DNA of 64,000 nt from Xanthomonas arboricola pv. juglandis (GCF_001013475.1 NZ_JZEF01000005.1:305778-369777); one strand, 5' to 3'. Shown: positions 54,634-63,179, numbered from the stretch's first letter. The notes: a model not told the origin generated them from the letters alone. Made by a program: numbers and translations.

Positions 54634-54669
54634 GCTCCCCGGTGACCCGCGCAAGGCGGCCGGTGGAGC
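54634..54669 (-). promoter_or_regulatory. Candidate S6:S18-binding leader hairpin of rpsF
   Basis: On the minus strand GCTCC...GGAGC forms an outer stem and CCGC...GCGG an inner one. An internal loop between them contains ACCGG on one side and CACCG on the other. It ends 40 bases before the rpsF ATG. S6:S18-binding leaders with CCG-bearing internal loops autoregulate rpsF in many bacteria. The fit here is by eye. Confidence 0.45.
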
Positions 54670-54804
54670 AAGGATTCCCACCCGGAACCGGGCAGGAAGC
54701 AGGAAAGTATCGCAGTTCAGGCGTTTAGCCGCAACCAAGCCGAGCCCACGAACAGGACATCTGCGCGGCGACTGCTTGAGCCCGTCTCCCGCCGGGGCGA
54801 TAAG

Positions 54805-54983
54805 GCACCGCTTGCGCGCCACTGGCGCGCGTGCCTTGGAGCGCCCGTGCCGCAAGCGCGGGCCGGGGCGCGGAGATTGGGGTGAGGGTCCGGGGCAAAG
54901 CCACTCGTGACGCCTAACCGCGCGAGGCTTCGCCCCGTACCCTCGTCCGCCCTTCGGGCAGCTTCTCCCGCAGGGAGAAGGGA
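54805..54983 (-). repeat. Composite dispersed repeat, copy 2 (inverted)
   Basis: Read on the minus strand, element A (54983-54936) gives a CTTCTCCC-GGGAGAAG hairpin and CCCGAAGGGCGGACGAGGGT. Element B (54889-54805) gives CGGGCGCTCCAAGGCACGCG and GTGGCGCGCAAGCGGTGC. It is collinear with the copy at 47893-48124 but inverted. It fills much of the 54595-55001 spacer, which holds no gene. Confidence 0.85.
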
Positions 54984-55001
54984 TAGCGCTCGCTGGCGAG
55001 C

Positions 55002-55340
55002 TCAGCGATGCTCGGCTTCGGTCGTGAAGCTTTCCCCGCAGCCGCACTCGGCGGTCGCGTTGGGATTGCGGAAAGTGAAGGTCTCGCTGAGGCCGTGCTT
55101 GCCGAAATCGATGCAGGTGCCGTCGACCAACGGCAGGCTGACCGGATCGACGAAGATGCGCACGCCTTCCTGCTCGAACACCGCGTCGTCGTCGCGCTTC
55201 TCGCGCGCCAGGTCGGTGACATGGCCCCAGCCCGAACAACCGGTCTTGGTCACGCCAAAGCGCAGGCCCAGCGTCCCCGGGGTCTGCTGCACGAAACGCT
55301 GCACGCGCTCCAGCGCGGCAGGGGTGAGGCTGATGGCCAT
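55002..55340 (-). CDS. IscA/HesB-family iron-sulfur cluster assembly protein
   Basis: The 112-aa A-type carrier has all three conserved cysteines: TKTGCSGWGHV near residue 37 and ECGCGESF near residue 103. A-type carriers accept nascent Fe-S clusters and pass them to target proteins. TGCSG and the NPNATAECGCGESF ending resemble IscA or SufA more than ErpA. No isc or suf genes are adjacent. Start is ATG 55340; the longer frame has a non-protein-like extension. Confidence 0.92.
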   Translation of the reverse strand: MAISLTPAALERVQRFVQQTPGTLGLRFGVTKTGCSGWGHVTDLAREKRDDDAVFEQEGVRIFVDPVSLPLVDGTCIDFGKHGLSETFTFRNPNATAECGCGESFTTEAEHR

Positions 55341-55547
55341 GGAGGTGCTCCGGAAACGATGGTGGCAAGTATAGCGAGGCTGCAGTAACCGGGGGCTGGA
55401 CCCGCCGCTACGACGTGTTCCCCAGATGGGGCCATATCCGGCCTTGGACAAGCGCAACCATCCGCAAGCGGTTCAGATGCTCGCGCCGGCGCGCCCGCAG
55501 CCAGTAAACTCGCAGACCATTCAAGGTCGCTACGGCGAGGACAAGTC

Positions 55548-56942
55548 ATGACGGTGGTCAGCGTTGAACATGCGCTTGCGGGAAAACTCCCGGAAGGCGG
55601 CGAAGTTACGGTACGGGGGTGGGTGCGCACGCTGCGCGGATCTGCCGGACTGGCCTTCATCAACGTGACCGATGGCTCGTGCTTCGCTCCGATCCAGGTG
55701 GTGGCCAACGACACCCTGCCCAACTTCGACGAAATCAAGCGCCTGACCAGCGGCTGCTCGCTGGTCGCCAAGGGCGTGCTGGTGAAGTCGCAGGGCAAGG
55801 GCCAGTCGTTCGAGATCCAGGCCAGCGGCGTGGAGATCGTCGGCTGGGTCGAGGACCCGCTGACCTACCCGATCCAGCCCAAGCCGATGTCGCCGGAGTT
55901 CCTGCGCGAAGTGGCGCACCTGCGCCCGCGCACCAACCTGTTCGGCGCGGTCACCCGCATCCGCAACTGCCTGGCGCAGGCGGTACATCGCTTCTTCCAC
56001 CAGAACGGCTTCAACTGGATCAGCACCCCGATCATCACCACCTCCGACGCCGAAGGCGCCGGGCAGATGTTTCGCGTCTCCACGCTGGACATGGTCAACC
56101 TGCCGCGCGATGCCAGCGGCGCGGTGGATTTCAGCCGCGACTTCTTCGGCAAAGAGACCTTCCTGACCGTGTCCGGCCAGCTCAACGTGGAGGCCTACTG
56201 CCTGGCGCTGAGCAAGGTCTACACCTTCGGCCCGACCTTCCGCGCCGAGAACAGCCATACCACGCGCCATCTGGCCGAATTCTGGATGATCGAGCCGGAA
56301 ATCGCCTTTGCCGATCTGGCCGAAGACGCGCGCCTGGCCGAGCAGTTCCTCAAGTACCTGTTCCGCGCGGTGCTCGATGAGCGTGGCGACGATCTGGCAT
56401 TCCTGGCCGAGCGCGTGGACAAGAACGCGATCGCCAAACTCGAAGCCTTCATCAATGCCCCGTTCGAGCAGATCGACTACACCGAGGCGGTGAAGCTGCT
56501 GCAGAACTCGGGCAAGAAATTCGACTTCCCGGTCGAGTGGGGTCTGGACCTGCAGACCGAGCACGAGCGCTGGCTGACCGAGGAACATATCGGCCGCCCG
56601 GTGGTGGTGACCAACTACCCCGAGCACATCAAGGCCTTCTACATGCGCCTGAACGACGACGGCAAGACCGTCGCGGCAATGGACGTGCTGGCGCCGGGCA
56701 TCGGTGAGATCATCGGCGGCAGCCAGCGCGAAGAGCGTCTGGATGTACTGGATGCACGCATGGCGCAGTTCGGCCTGGACCAGGAGCACTACAGCTGGTA
56801 CCGCGATTTCCGCCGCTACGGCTCGGTGCCGCATGCCGGCTTCGGCCTGGGCTTCGAGCGCCTGGTGGTCTACGTGTGCGGGCTGAGCAACATCCGCGAC
56901 GCCATCCCCTACCCGCGCGCGCCGGGCAGCGCCGAGTTCTGA
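55548..56942 (+). CDS. asnS: Asparaginyl-tRNA synthetase
   Basis: The 464-aa class IIb enzyme has an N-terminal OB fold ([28 protein letters not shown], split at residues 15-35). The class II core includes [21 protein letters not shown] (motif 2) and [19 protein letters not shown] (motif 3). Presence of asnS implies direct charging of tRNA-Asn. ATG 55548 follows GCGAGGAC. Four small genes follow with almost no spacing, suggesting one transcript. Confidence 0.98.
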   Translation: MTVVSVEHALAGKLPEGGEVTVRGWVRTLRGSAGLAFINVTDGSCFAPIQVVANDTLPNFDEIKRLTSGCSLVAKGVLVKSQGKGQSFEIQASGVEIVGWVEDPLTYPIQPKPMSPEFLREVAHLRPRTNLFGAVTRIRNCLAQAVHRFFHQNGFNWISTPIITTSDAEGAGQMFRVSTLDMVNLPRDASGAVDFSRDFFGKETFLTVSGQLNVEAYCLALSKVYTFGPTFRAENSHTTRHLAEFWMIEPEIAFADLAEDARLAEQFLKYLFRAVLDERGDDLAFLAERVDKNAIAKLEAFINAPFEQIDYTEAVKLLQNSGKKFDFPVEWGLDLQTEHERWLTEEHIGRPVVVTNYPEHIKAFYMRLNDDGKTVAAMDVLAPGIGEIIGGSQREERLDVLDARMAQFGLDQEHYSWYRDFRRYGSVPHAGFGLGFERLVVYVCGLSNIRDAIPYPRAPGSAEF

Positions 56943-56943
56943 T

Positions 56944-57198
56944 GTGAGCCTGCTGGCCGTCGCCACGCTGCAGTTGCTGGCCTTCGCGGCGGCGTTGCTG
57001 GGCGTCGGCATCGCCAGGGTGCGCGGCGTCCGGCTGGCGCAGCTGGCAGCCGCACATCCGGGTGCCAGCGCGTGGTGGCAGGGTGACACGGCACGCAGGG
57101 CGATCATCCACGCCGTGCGTCCGTTATGGTGGACCATCACTGCGCTGGTGATCGGCGCAGCACTTCCCCAACTCGCACTGATGCTGGCGGGCACATGA
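56944..57198 (+). CDS. Small membrane protein, 84 aa
   Basis: A GTG-started frame begins one base after the asnS stop. It has two hydrophobic segments (LLAVATLQLLAFAAALLGVGI and WTITALVIGAALPQLALML). Function is unknown. Its TGA overlaps the next ATG (ATGA), consistent with translational coupling. Confidence 0.75.
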   Translation: MSLLAVATLQLLAFAAALLGVGIARVRGVRLAQLAAAHPGASAWWQGDTARRAIIHAVRPLWWTITALVIGAALPQLALMLAGT

Positions 57199-57500
57199 CC
57201 CTGTTCTTCGCATTGTGTTTTGTCGGTGTGGCGGTTGCCGGCCTCACCGCCTTGCTGATCTTCTGGCCGCTGACGCTGGTGCACCTGCGCGACCGTCATC
57301 CAGAGGCGCTGGCCGGCTTCGGCGAGCCGGCCTTCATCAGTCCTGCAGCGCTGCGCTGGTTGCTGGCGCGGCGCTACCGCAGCCATCGCGACAGTGCGCT
57401 GTCCGGCCTGGCCACGCCGGCCTGGCTGTCGCTGCTGACTATCTTCTTCGGCCTGGGCATGGCAGCCCTGCTCGGCCTGCTTTCCAAGGTAATGCCATGA
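57195..57500 (+). CDS. Small membrane protein, 101 aa
   Basis: It begins MTLFFALCFVGVAVAGLTAL and ends in a second strong membrane helix (LSLLTIFFGLGMAALLGLL), with a basic loop (LARRYRSHRDSAL) between. It overlaps by four bases with both neighbours. No family is recognised. Together with the preceding gene it may form a small membrane complex. Confidence 0.75.
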   Translation: MTLFFALCFVGVAVAGLTALLIFWPLTLVHLRDRHPEALAGFGEPAFISPAALRWLLARRYRSHRDSALSGLATPAWLSLLTIFFGLGMAALLGLLSKVMP

Positions 57501-57823
57501 ATACACCGCAAGACACCGCACACGACGACCACGATTCGTGGTGGCTGGCCACGATCGGCCGCACGCTGATCTGGGCACGCCTGCGCGTCAAGCAGGCCGG
57601 TACCGCCGAAGTCCTGGACAGCGACGGCAAGATCCTGCACTACGACAGCGAGGACAGCGCCCGCGCGGCCTTGTTCGATGCCGAATTCGTCGCGCTCGAC
57701 GGGCTGGACGAAGAAGACGCATTGATGCGCGGCTTCTCGCTCGACGAAGTGTCGCCGCCGCGCGGCGACGACGATGCGGACCTGCGCGAACGCATGGTGC
57801 TGACCCTGGGCGGTCGCGCCTGA
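57497..57823 (+). CDS. Hypothetical protein, 108 aa, acidic
   Basis: It begins MNTPQDTAHDDHDSWWLAT and has a basic segment (WARLRVKQAGTAEVLDSDGK) followed by an acidic C-terminal half (FVALDGLDEEDALMRGFSLDE). It has no membrane segment and is presumably cytosolic. The start overlaps the previous stop (ATGA). No family is recognised. Confidence 0.75.
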   Translation: MNTPQDTAHDDHDSWWLATIGRTLIWARLRVKQAGTAEVLDSDGKILHYDSEDSARAALFDAEFVALDGLDEEDALMRGFSLDEVSPPRGDDDADLRERMVLTLGGRA

Positions 57824-57824
57824 C

Positions 57825-58460
57825 ATGTACGCCCCACGCGCGTTCGCGCAGACCGATCTGGCACTGCTGGACTGGCTGATCGCGCGCGACCCGTTCGTCA
57901 CCCTGATCAGCCAGGGCGAGGACGGACAGCCGGCGATCTCGCATCTGCCGGTGCTGTACCGACGCAATGCGCAATCCGTGGTCATCGAAGGCCACTGGGC
58001 GCGCCCCAATCCGCAGGCACGCAGCCCCGGCGACGCGGTACTGGTGGTGCAGGGCCCGCATGCCTATGTGTCGCCGAGCTGGTATCCGGACAAGGAAGCG
58101 GCCGCACGCGTGCCGACCTGGAACTACGCCGTGGCGCATCTGCATGGACGCTGCGAGCAGGTGAGCGATGAGGCGGCGCTGGGCGAGCTGATCGGCCGCA
58201 TGAGCACCCACTTCGAACAAAGTGTCGGCAGTGACTGGCTGTTCGAGATGGAACGCGACAGCCACCGCCGCCAGTTGCGCGGCCTGGTCGGCTTCCGCTT
58301 CGTTCCGAGCCGCATCGAGCTGACCTTCAAGCTCAGCCAGAATCATCCCGCCGCCAATCAGCGCAGCGTCAGCCAGTTCCTGGCGCAGCAACCCGACCAA
58401 GCCTCGAACGCGATCGCAGCGTTGATGCAGGCGGCCATGGACGCCAATCCGACGCGCTGA
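57825..58460 (+). CDS. FMN-binding PaiB-family protein (putative negative transcriptional regulator)
   Basis: The 211-aa protein starts MYAPRAFAQTDLALLDWLIA and has the PaiB pattern HLPVL, GHWARPNPQ, YVSPSWYPDKEAAARVPTWN and RGLVGFRFVPSRIELTFKLSQN. Bacillus PaiB is linked to repression of sporulation and protease genes, and the fold binds FMN. A regulatory role here is uncertain; an FMN-dependent redox role is also possible. One base separates it from the preceding gene. Confidence 0.9.
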   Translation: MYAPRAFAQTDLALLDWLIARDPFVTLISQGEDGQPAISHLPVLYRRNAQSVVIEGHWARPNPQARSPGDAVLVVQGPHAYVSPSWYPDKEAAARVPTWNYAVAHLHGRCEQVSDEAALGELIGRMSTHFEQSVGSDWLFEMERDSHRRQLRGLVGFRFVPSRIELTFKLSQNHPAANQRSVSQFLAQQPDQASNAIAALMQAAMDANPTR

Positions 58461-58576
58461 GACGGCCTCAGTTGCGCATTGGAAAGACGGATCACCAGAG
58501 GATTGGGACGCGCCGGCCACATTGTCGGCCGACGCCGGCGTGCCTGGCACCCTATTTCCCCGAAGGCTAGTGCAAC

Positions 58577-59291
58577 TCAGCCAGCCTGGCGCGATCGCTG
58601 CGGCACAAGCGCCTCCGAGGGATCGCTGCCACAGCCGGATGCAGGATCAAGCGGAGAAAGCCCTTGCGCGATTGCATAACGGGTGAGCTGGGCAATGCTT
58701 TGAATATTGAGTTTCAACATGCAGTTTTCGCGATGCGTGCCCACCGTTTTTACGCTCAAGTGCAAGCGCGTGGCGATCTGCCTGGTCGACAGGCCTTCGG
58801 AGTAGAGCTGCACGATTTCGCGCTCACGTGAGGTCAGCCGGGTATACGCAGAATCGTCTTTGGCGGCTCGACGCAGTCCTGCGATCAACGAACGCGACAT
58901 TTGCGGACTGATATAGATCTGATCCTGACCAACGAGTTGAATCGCACGCAGCAACTCGGCGAAGGTGCTGGTTCGCGCCAGATAGGCTTTTGCGCCAGCT
59001 TCGAAGACCGCGCTGGCACGCATGCAGGCATCGGACGGAGCAATGCAGATTGCCCCGGCTGCCGGGACTGCGTTGAATCAAACGTCGCGTCAGATCGATG
59101 CCATTGAGGCCAGGGAGCAGGACATCCACCAGGACGATATCCGGCTGCTCTCTGGCAGCGATCTGCAGACACGCCAGTCCGTCTTCGGCATGCCCCACCA
59201 CTTCGAAACCCGGAACCTTTTGCAGCAAAGCGACCATGCCTTCCACGAGGATGGTGCGATCAGCAGCGACGACGATACGTGTCTTCATCAT
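58577..59291 (-). pseudogene. LuxR/NarL-type response regulator broken by a one-base frameshift
   Basis: The N-terminal receiver half (MKTRIVVAADRTILVEG, phosphoacceptor in DIVLVDVLLPGLNG) lies in one frame (59291-58824). The rest of the receiver and the LuxR helix-turn-helix (LTSREREIVQLYSEGLSTRQIATRL, KTVGTHRENCMLKL) lie in another (59023-58577). Removing one base from the C4 run at 59053-59056 joins them as SPGSRAICIAPSDACM, giving a normal ~238-aa protein. The usual acidic pair at the receiver N-terminus is Ala-Asp instead of Asp-Asp. No sensor kinase is adjacent. A sequencing error is the alternative explanation. Confidence 0.88.
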
Positions 59292-59665
59292 TCCCTCGGT
59301 TACACGAATGGGGACCGCGATGTGCAGCGGCGTTCAAGCGGCGCGCTGCAGCGAATCGACAGATGCTCGGCAGGAGCACTTGAGCGAGCTTGTCATACGC
59401 TCATCTCGGCACCATCGGTTCTGGACTGATTTGGCGACCGTCGAATGCTGGTTTGCACAACGGTGTAGATGTCGGTGCGACGCAATGACGGGTAGGTTTG
59501 CCTGAGGTGTGTTACGCACGTTGAACCAGAGCCGAAGCGGACTGTGCCGCTCCGGACCAACCCACACCGCCACCGAATGCTCGGCACGCTGTGCCAGACA
59601 TCGTTTCTGCATGAGACTGCCGATAAAAGCGAACGCGGTTCCAGCTGCAGCTCAACCGCGAAAGA
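59292..59665. other. Intergenic stretch between the response regulator and the DUF2589 operon
   Basis: These 374 bases contain no frame with protein-like composition on either strand and no clear repeat. No U-tailed hairpin is obvious after the 59666 stop. Confidence 0.5.
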
Positions 59666-60664
59666 TTACGAGTCGCCGGACATCATTTGCCTGGCAAGGC
59701 CGGTCAGTTGCTGACGCACCTGATCCAGACGCGGGTCCGCTTCCAACTCGCGCTGCAGGTCCAGCAGACCTGCGGCAAGTTCGCCACGCGCGCGGATACC
59801 TTCGGACTCGACCGATACGCGCTGAGACTGGATCGCTGCAGCGGCGTGTTGGCTGGAATCGCCGCGTACGACCGTTTCCATGACATCGACCATGCGTTGC
59901 AGCAGGCGATAGACGGCACTTGCCGAAAATCCACCCATCATCGCCAACGCGGGTTTTCCGAACGCGCCCAGGCTACTTTCGGCAAACAGATCCTCCGGCA
60001 GCAACTCCACCAAGATCAGACCGGCGATGAGGCCCAGAATCATGCGCGCGGCATAGGAAGAATCGAATCGCGGATCGTACGTCGCGTCGGCGACGTAACG
60101 ATGGGCCTGGAACAGGGCGGAAAATGCTGCGCCAAGCCCGGCACAGGCAAGGATGAACATCACATTCCAGCCCAGCGTGCTGCCCGAGGAGTCGAGAAAT
60201 CCCAGCGCGATGTTCTGCTCGTTGACAAGGCTGGACATCGCCAGCCCGACCACTGAGGCAAGGCAGCCGACCGAGCTTAAGGTCAAGGTGCGGATCAGCG
60301 GAATTGGACCGAGCCAGCGCAAAAAGCCAGCGCGTAAGCGCTCCCGCTCGATCAGCACCACCGCTTGCGGCGTTGCGGGTTGGATCGCGCGAACCAGCTG
60401 TCGGTGCAGAGCGGCCAGTTCGCGCGCGCCAGCTTCGCCATGCAGGGAGGTGCCAGGCATCACCCGTAGTTCCGCCAACCGGCCAGGCAGATCGGGGGAC
60501 ATCGCCAACCCCTGCTTTAGCGCATACGACACCATGGCCCGGCATTCGAGCTCCAGCTGTTCAAGCACGCTGGAGAAGACCGGCCCGGTGAATCCTGCCG
60601 ACGAGACGGACTGGGCCACCGCGCGTCGCCGCAGGCCGACGCGCATCCTGGTTCGCTTCCACAT
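59666..60664 (-). CDS. Multi-spanning membrane protein, last gene of the DUF2589 operon
   Basis: The 332-aa protein has a basic N-terminus and helical cytosolic part (residues 1-110). Four hydrophobic segments follow (LTLSSVGCLASVVGLAMSSL, GWNVMFILACAGLGAAFSALF, ARMILGLIAGLILVELL, GKPALAMMGGFSASAVYRLL), then a C-terminal coiled region (GLLDLQRELEADPRLDQVRQ). No enzyme motif is visible and I recognise no family. It lies 39 bases after the preceding gene in the same direction. Confidence 0.75.
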   Translation of the reverse strand: MWKRTRMRVGLRRRAVAQSVSSAGFTGPVFSSVLEQLELECRAMVSYALKQGLAMSPDLPGRLAELRVMPGTSLHGEAGARELAALHRQLVRAIQPATPQAVVLIERERLRAGFLRWLGPIPLIRTLTLSSVGCLASVVGLAMSSLVNEQNIALGFLDSSGSTLGWNVMFILACAGLGAAFSALFQAHRYVADATYDPRFDSSYAARMILGLIAGLILVELLPEDLFAESSLGAFGKPALAMMGGFSASAVYRLLQRMVDVMETVVRGDSSQHAAAAIQSQRVSVESEGIRARGELAAGLLDLQRELEADPRLDQVRQQLTGLARQMMSGDS

Positions 60665-60703
60665 AAGTCATTCCCAACATGCAGGCGCGCATCCAGCCCG
60701 ACC

Positions 60704-61447
60704 TCAGGGCATCCGTTCGAACAGCGTCGTATCGCGCTGACCTTTCACAACAAGAGCAAGCTCTGCGCTGCCATCGTCGCGAATCCGCAGACTGGCTTGG
60801 CCATCGCTGAGCTGGCGGCAATAGCCTCTATCGTTGGCCCCGACCCAGGCATTCAACGCGCCTGCCGCACGCCCGGCATAGCGCAATTCCACCTGGCAGT
60901 CGCGCGGGGCGCCATAGCGCAGGCGACCGAGTACGTCTCCCGGGCGGACTGTGGTCGCCACGATCTCCAGCTGGGCGGAAATCAGGCCCGCCCCGCGCCA
61001 GCGCCCCGCTTCGGCCAAACCTGCGCTGCTCTGATCCAAGGCAACGACCAACGGCGAATCGCGGCCGGGCAGCGTCAGTTGCATGCCGGACGTCGCACCC
61101 TCCGTCACCTCAAGCTGGGCGCGGCCACCGGCTAGCGCATCGCAAAACCTGCCGCCATTGCGAGACAGCAGCGCGTAACCGTCCGGCTGCGCTCGTAGCT
61201 CCAGCGCACAATTGAAAGGAGGTCCAAACCGCACATCCGCCGTTTGGGTGCCGTCGGCTCCCACCGCGCGCCCGCTCAGGCGGACATAAACCGGGCCAGC
61301 ACCGCCGCTGGCGGACAGGATTCCGCGCCAGTCACCCGTCGGAATGCTACCAGCCGGAGCGGCCTGTACTGCGCTCAACGAAAGACCCAAGGCCAGTGCT
61401 GAGGTGATGCGGAGAACGTGACGTCGATGATGAGGTTGGGTAGACAT
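60704..61447 (-). CDS. Secreted protein of two tandem homologous domains
   Basis: The 247-aa protein has a signal peptide (RITSALALGLSLSAVQAAPA). Two repeats follow. The first starts GDWRGILSASGG and has NCALELR...GRFCDAL. The second starts GRWRGAGLISAQLE and has DCQVELR...RGYCRQL. Each domain has one cysteine pair, probably a disulfide, and a beta-rich pattern. It has no enzyme motif and is probably periplasmic. It overlaps the 3' end of the upstream one-TM gene by about 100 bases in another frame. A decayed paralogue lies at 10108-10451. Confidence 0.8.
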   Translation of the reverse strand: MSTQPHHRRHVLRITSALALGLSLSAVQAAPAGSIPTGDWRGILSASGGAGPVYVRLSGRAVGADGTQTADVRFGPPFNCALELRAQPDGYALLSRNGGRFCDALAGGRAQLEVTEGATSGMQLTLPGRDSPLVVALDQSSAGLAEAGRWRGAGLISAQLEIVATTVRPGDVLGRLRYGAPRDCQVELRYAGRAAGALNAWVGANDRGYCRQLSDGQASLRIRDDGSAELALVVKGQRDTTLFERMP

Positions 61448-61670
61448 GAGAAAGCTCCGATAAGAAGTTGGACAGGATGGAAAGATCGATCAAGCTGCTG
61501 CTCAGCACACCGGCTGCAGTAACTACCAGAACTGCAACCACGCAGATGATGAAGATGGACAGCCGCCGGCACCGAGACCGCCGGCAGAGATCCGCATGCA
61601 GGGCCGCCACATCGGTTCCCAGCCGCTCGGCGAGCGCGCGGGCATCGGCGTCTGACAGCAGCAACCTCAC
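61347..61670 (-). CDS. Small single-TM protein, 107 aa
   Basis: GTG 61670 overlaps the stop of the preceding gene (GTGA). Residues about 1-30 form a helical segment (LSDADARALAERLGTDVAALH). A strong transmembrane helix follows (LSIFIICVVAVLVVTAAGVL) and then a Ser-rich tail that overlaps the next gene's signal peptide region. The tail may be non-functional read-through and the real gene may have had an earlier stop. The membrane topology suggests a bitopic protein. No family is recognised. Confidence 0.65.
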   Translation of the reverse strand: MRLLLSDADARALAERLGTDVAALHADLCRRSRCRRLSIFIICVVAVLVVTAAGVLSSSLIDLSILSNFLSELSHVYPTSSSTSRSPHHLSTGLGSFVERSTGRSGW

Positions 61671-62140
61671 GGCACCGCTCCGGGATCGGAAGATGGCACG
61701 TCCACGAACGGATGAAGCGTCCATTCCTTCAGCGCGATGCCATCGAACCAAAGCACGCCCCGCGGACACTCGCTGCCTTGATAGCCGATTTTCAGCGCGT
61801 GGCTTGGCGTACGGCTGCGTGGCGGCGCGATACGCAGCGCCAGTCCGGGAGCGCCGTCGCTCTGCGTGACCGGCTCTATTTGCACTTGCAGCGTCAACGA
61901 AAACTCGCTGATTTGCGATAGCCGCAGCGCACGCAATTGGCAGACCGGAATGGACAGCAGGGTCTCCATTTCGCCCTGGGCCGTTCCGTCATCATGCATG
62001 CAGCGAACCTGCATGTCGCAGGCGGCCACCGCAGCATCCACCAGTGCGGCGTGGCGCTGGCGGCATCGCTGTTGTGCTCGTCGGACGGCCTGGTCGAGCA
62101 GCTCCACGAAGACGTCCAGGGAATAGCTCGCGTGTGCCAT
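61667..62140 (-). CDS. DUF2589-like protein, 157 aa
   Basis: The N-terminal helix (FVELLDQAVRRAQQRCRQRHAALVDAA) precedes a beta-rich core. That core's pattern (ETLLSIPVCQLRALRLSQIS, FSLTLQVQIEP) resembles the PLLNLVNVPNL and VTFDMEV core of the DUF2589 protein at 62449-63075. The C-terminal part (LRIAPPRSRTPSHALKIGY) resembles a single-domain extension. Its ATG directly follows the TAG of the upstream gene. The DUF2589-type call rests on pattern only. Confidence 0.65.
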   Translation of the reverse strand: MAHASYSLDVFVELLDQAVRRAQQRCRQRHAALVDAAVAACDMQVRCMHDDGTAQGEMETLLSIPVCQLRALRLSQISEFSLTLQVQIEPVTQSDGAPGLALRIAPPRSRTPSHALKIGYQGSECPRGVLWFDGIALKEWTLHPFVDVPSSDPGAVP

Positions 62141-62401
62141 CTACGACTCCGTCAGCCAGATCGGCTTGCGCTTGAACCCAACGTGGTAGCACAACCATTG
62201 CAGCACCACCTGATGCTCGCCCAGCTGCACAATGGTGAAGCTCTTCTCGATCCCGAGAATCGTTCCCCTGGGCGCTTCGCTGAGGCAGCGATTGAGCAGA
62301 TGCTGCGCGGCCTCGACCTGCTCGGCGGTCTGCATCTTTGCCGGGTTGTCGCTGCCGACGACGATGCGCTTGATGTAGCTCACTTCTGACAAATCGATCA
62401 T
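62141..62401 (-). CDS. Hypothetical protein, 86 aa, in the DUF2589 operon
   Basis: It starts MIDLSEVSYIKRIVVGSDNP and contains ILGIEKSFTIVQLGEHQVV and WLCYHVGFKRKP. It is a compact alpha/beta protein without signal or membrane segment. An alternative TTG start at 62407 adds two residues. It sits between the two DUF2589-like genes with no spacing on the downstream side, so a shared function is likely. No family is recognised. Confidence 0.72.
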   Translation of the reverse strand: MIDLSEVSYIKRIVVGSDNPAKMQTAEQVEAAQHLLNRCLSEAPRGTILGIEKSFTIVQLGEHQVVLQWLCYHVGFKRKPIWLTES

Positions 62402-62448
62402 CGGCAACGACTCGGGTGATAGAAAGGTGCAGGACTCAACAACGACGC

Positions 62449-63075
62449 TTACGGCACCGGCACCGGCACAGGCGCAGTGACTTTACGCGGCGCTGCGGCG
62501 GTCTGCAGGATGTCGAGCACGCGCGACAGCCCTTCGGGGGTACCGCGATCTTCGGCGTGCAATGCGACGTGATACTTGGCCGAGTTATCGGAAGAGCGCG
62601 TGTTTTCCTTGTGGCTGGACACCGACCCCTGCACGTTGACCTTGGCCTTGAACACGCCCCAGCCGACGCTTGCCTCCAAATCCACCTTGAGGCTCTTGTC
62701 TTCGGCTTCCTTTTCCGAAAACGAGGATTTGACTTCCATGTCGAAGGTCACGTCCACGGTCTGAATGCTCAAATTGGGAACGTTGACCAAGTTCAGCAGC
62801 GGCACGACGATTTCGACTTCCTCCTCGGCCATCCCGGTACCGCTGGGGTCTTCGACCGGGCGCTTGAACTTGAACTGCGCGGTCCGCGTACCGCCGTTTC
62901 CGTTGGGATCGGCAGCAGGGTCGGTCGGCGGCAGAAAACCGATGACCTTGATGAAGTCGGCGGTGGCGCGGGCCAGCATGACCTGCGCATCGCAGGCTGC
63001 ACGCAACGGCGCGCCGATCAGGTCCGCCATCGGCAGCCCCTTGAATTGGTCGGACATATTGACAATATCGCTCAT
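62449..63075 (-). CDS. DUF2589-domain protein, 208 aa
   Basis: The features of DUF2589 are visible: MADLIGAPLRAACDAQVMLA, a hydrophobic FIKVIGFLPP, then strands EVEIVVPLLNLVNVPNLSIQ and VDVTFDMEVKSSFSEKE. A charged coil (EDKSLKVDLEASVGWGVF) follows, and a Pro/Val tail. DUF2589 proteins have no known biochemical role. A strong AGGAGA site precedes the ATG at 63075. It is the first intact gene of a six-gene leftward operon. Confidence 0.82.
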   Translation of the reverse strand: MSDIVNMSDQFKGLPMADLIGAPLRAACDAQVMLARATADFIKVIGFLPPTDPAADPNGNGGTRTAQFKFKRPVEDPSGTGMAEEEVEIVVPLLNLVNVPNLSIQTVDVTFDMEVKSSFSEKEAEDKSLKVDLEASVGWGVFKAKVNVQGSVSSHKENTRSSDNSAKYHVALHAEDRGTPEGLSRVLDILQTAAAPRKVTAPVPVPVP

Positions 63076-63125
63076 GGTGTTCTCCTGAAGAGTGGTTGTT
63101 TGAAAAACAATCGATGACGGCGGGA

Positions 63126-63179
63126 TCAATCGCCCTTGACCGTCTTGAACACGCCTTGCGACTGCGCAAGGCGATTGAT
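63126..63179 (-). pseudogene. C-terminal remnant of the gene upstream of the DUF2589 operon
   Basis: On the minus strand the frame ends INRLAQSQGVFKTVKGD-stop, which is protein-like and in the operon's orientation, 51 bases before the DUF2589 start. Immediately upstream the sequence becomes IS5-like. The rest of the gene is therefore cut off by the insertion or lies beyond the element. An inverted repeat (CGCCTTGCG/CGCAAGGCG, 63152-63173) is present within the remnant. Confidence 0.55.

Noticed and set aside
59393..59587. 64-codon minus-strand frame upstream of the response regulator
   Set aside because: It is Ser/Thr/Arg-rich without structure, has no ribosome site and sits in an otherwise empty spacer.
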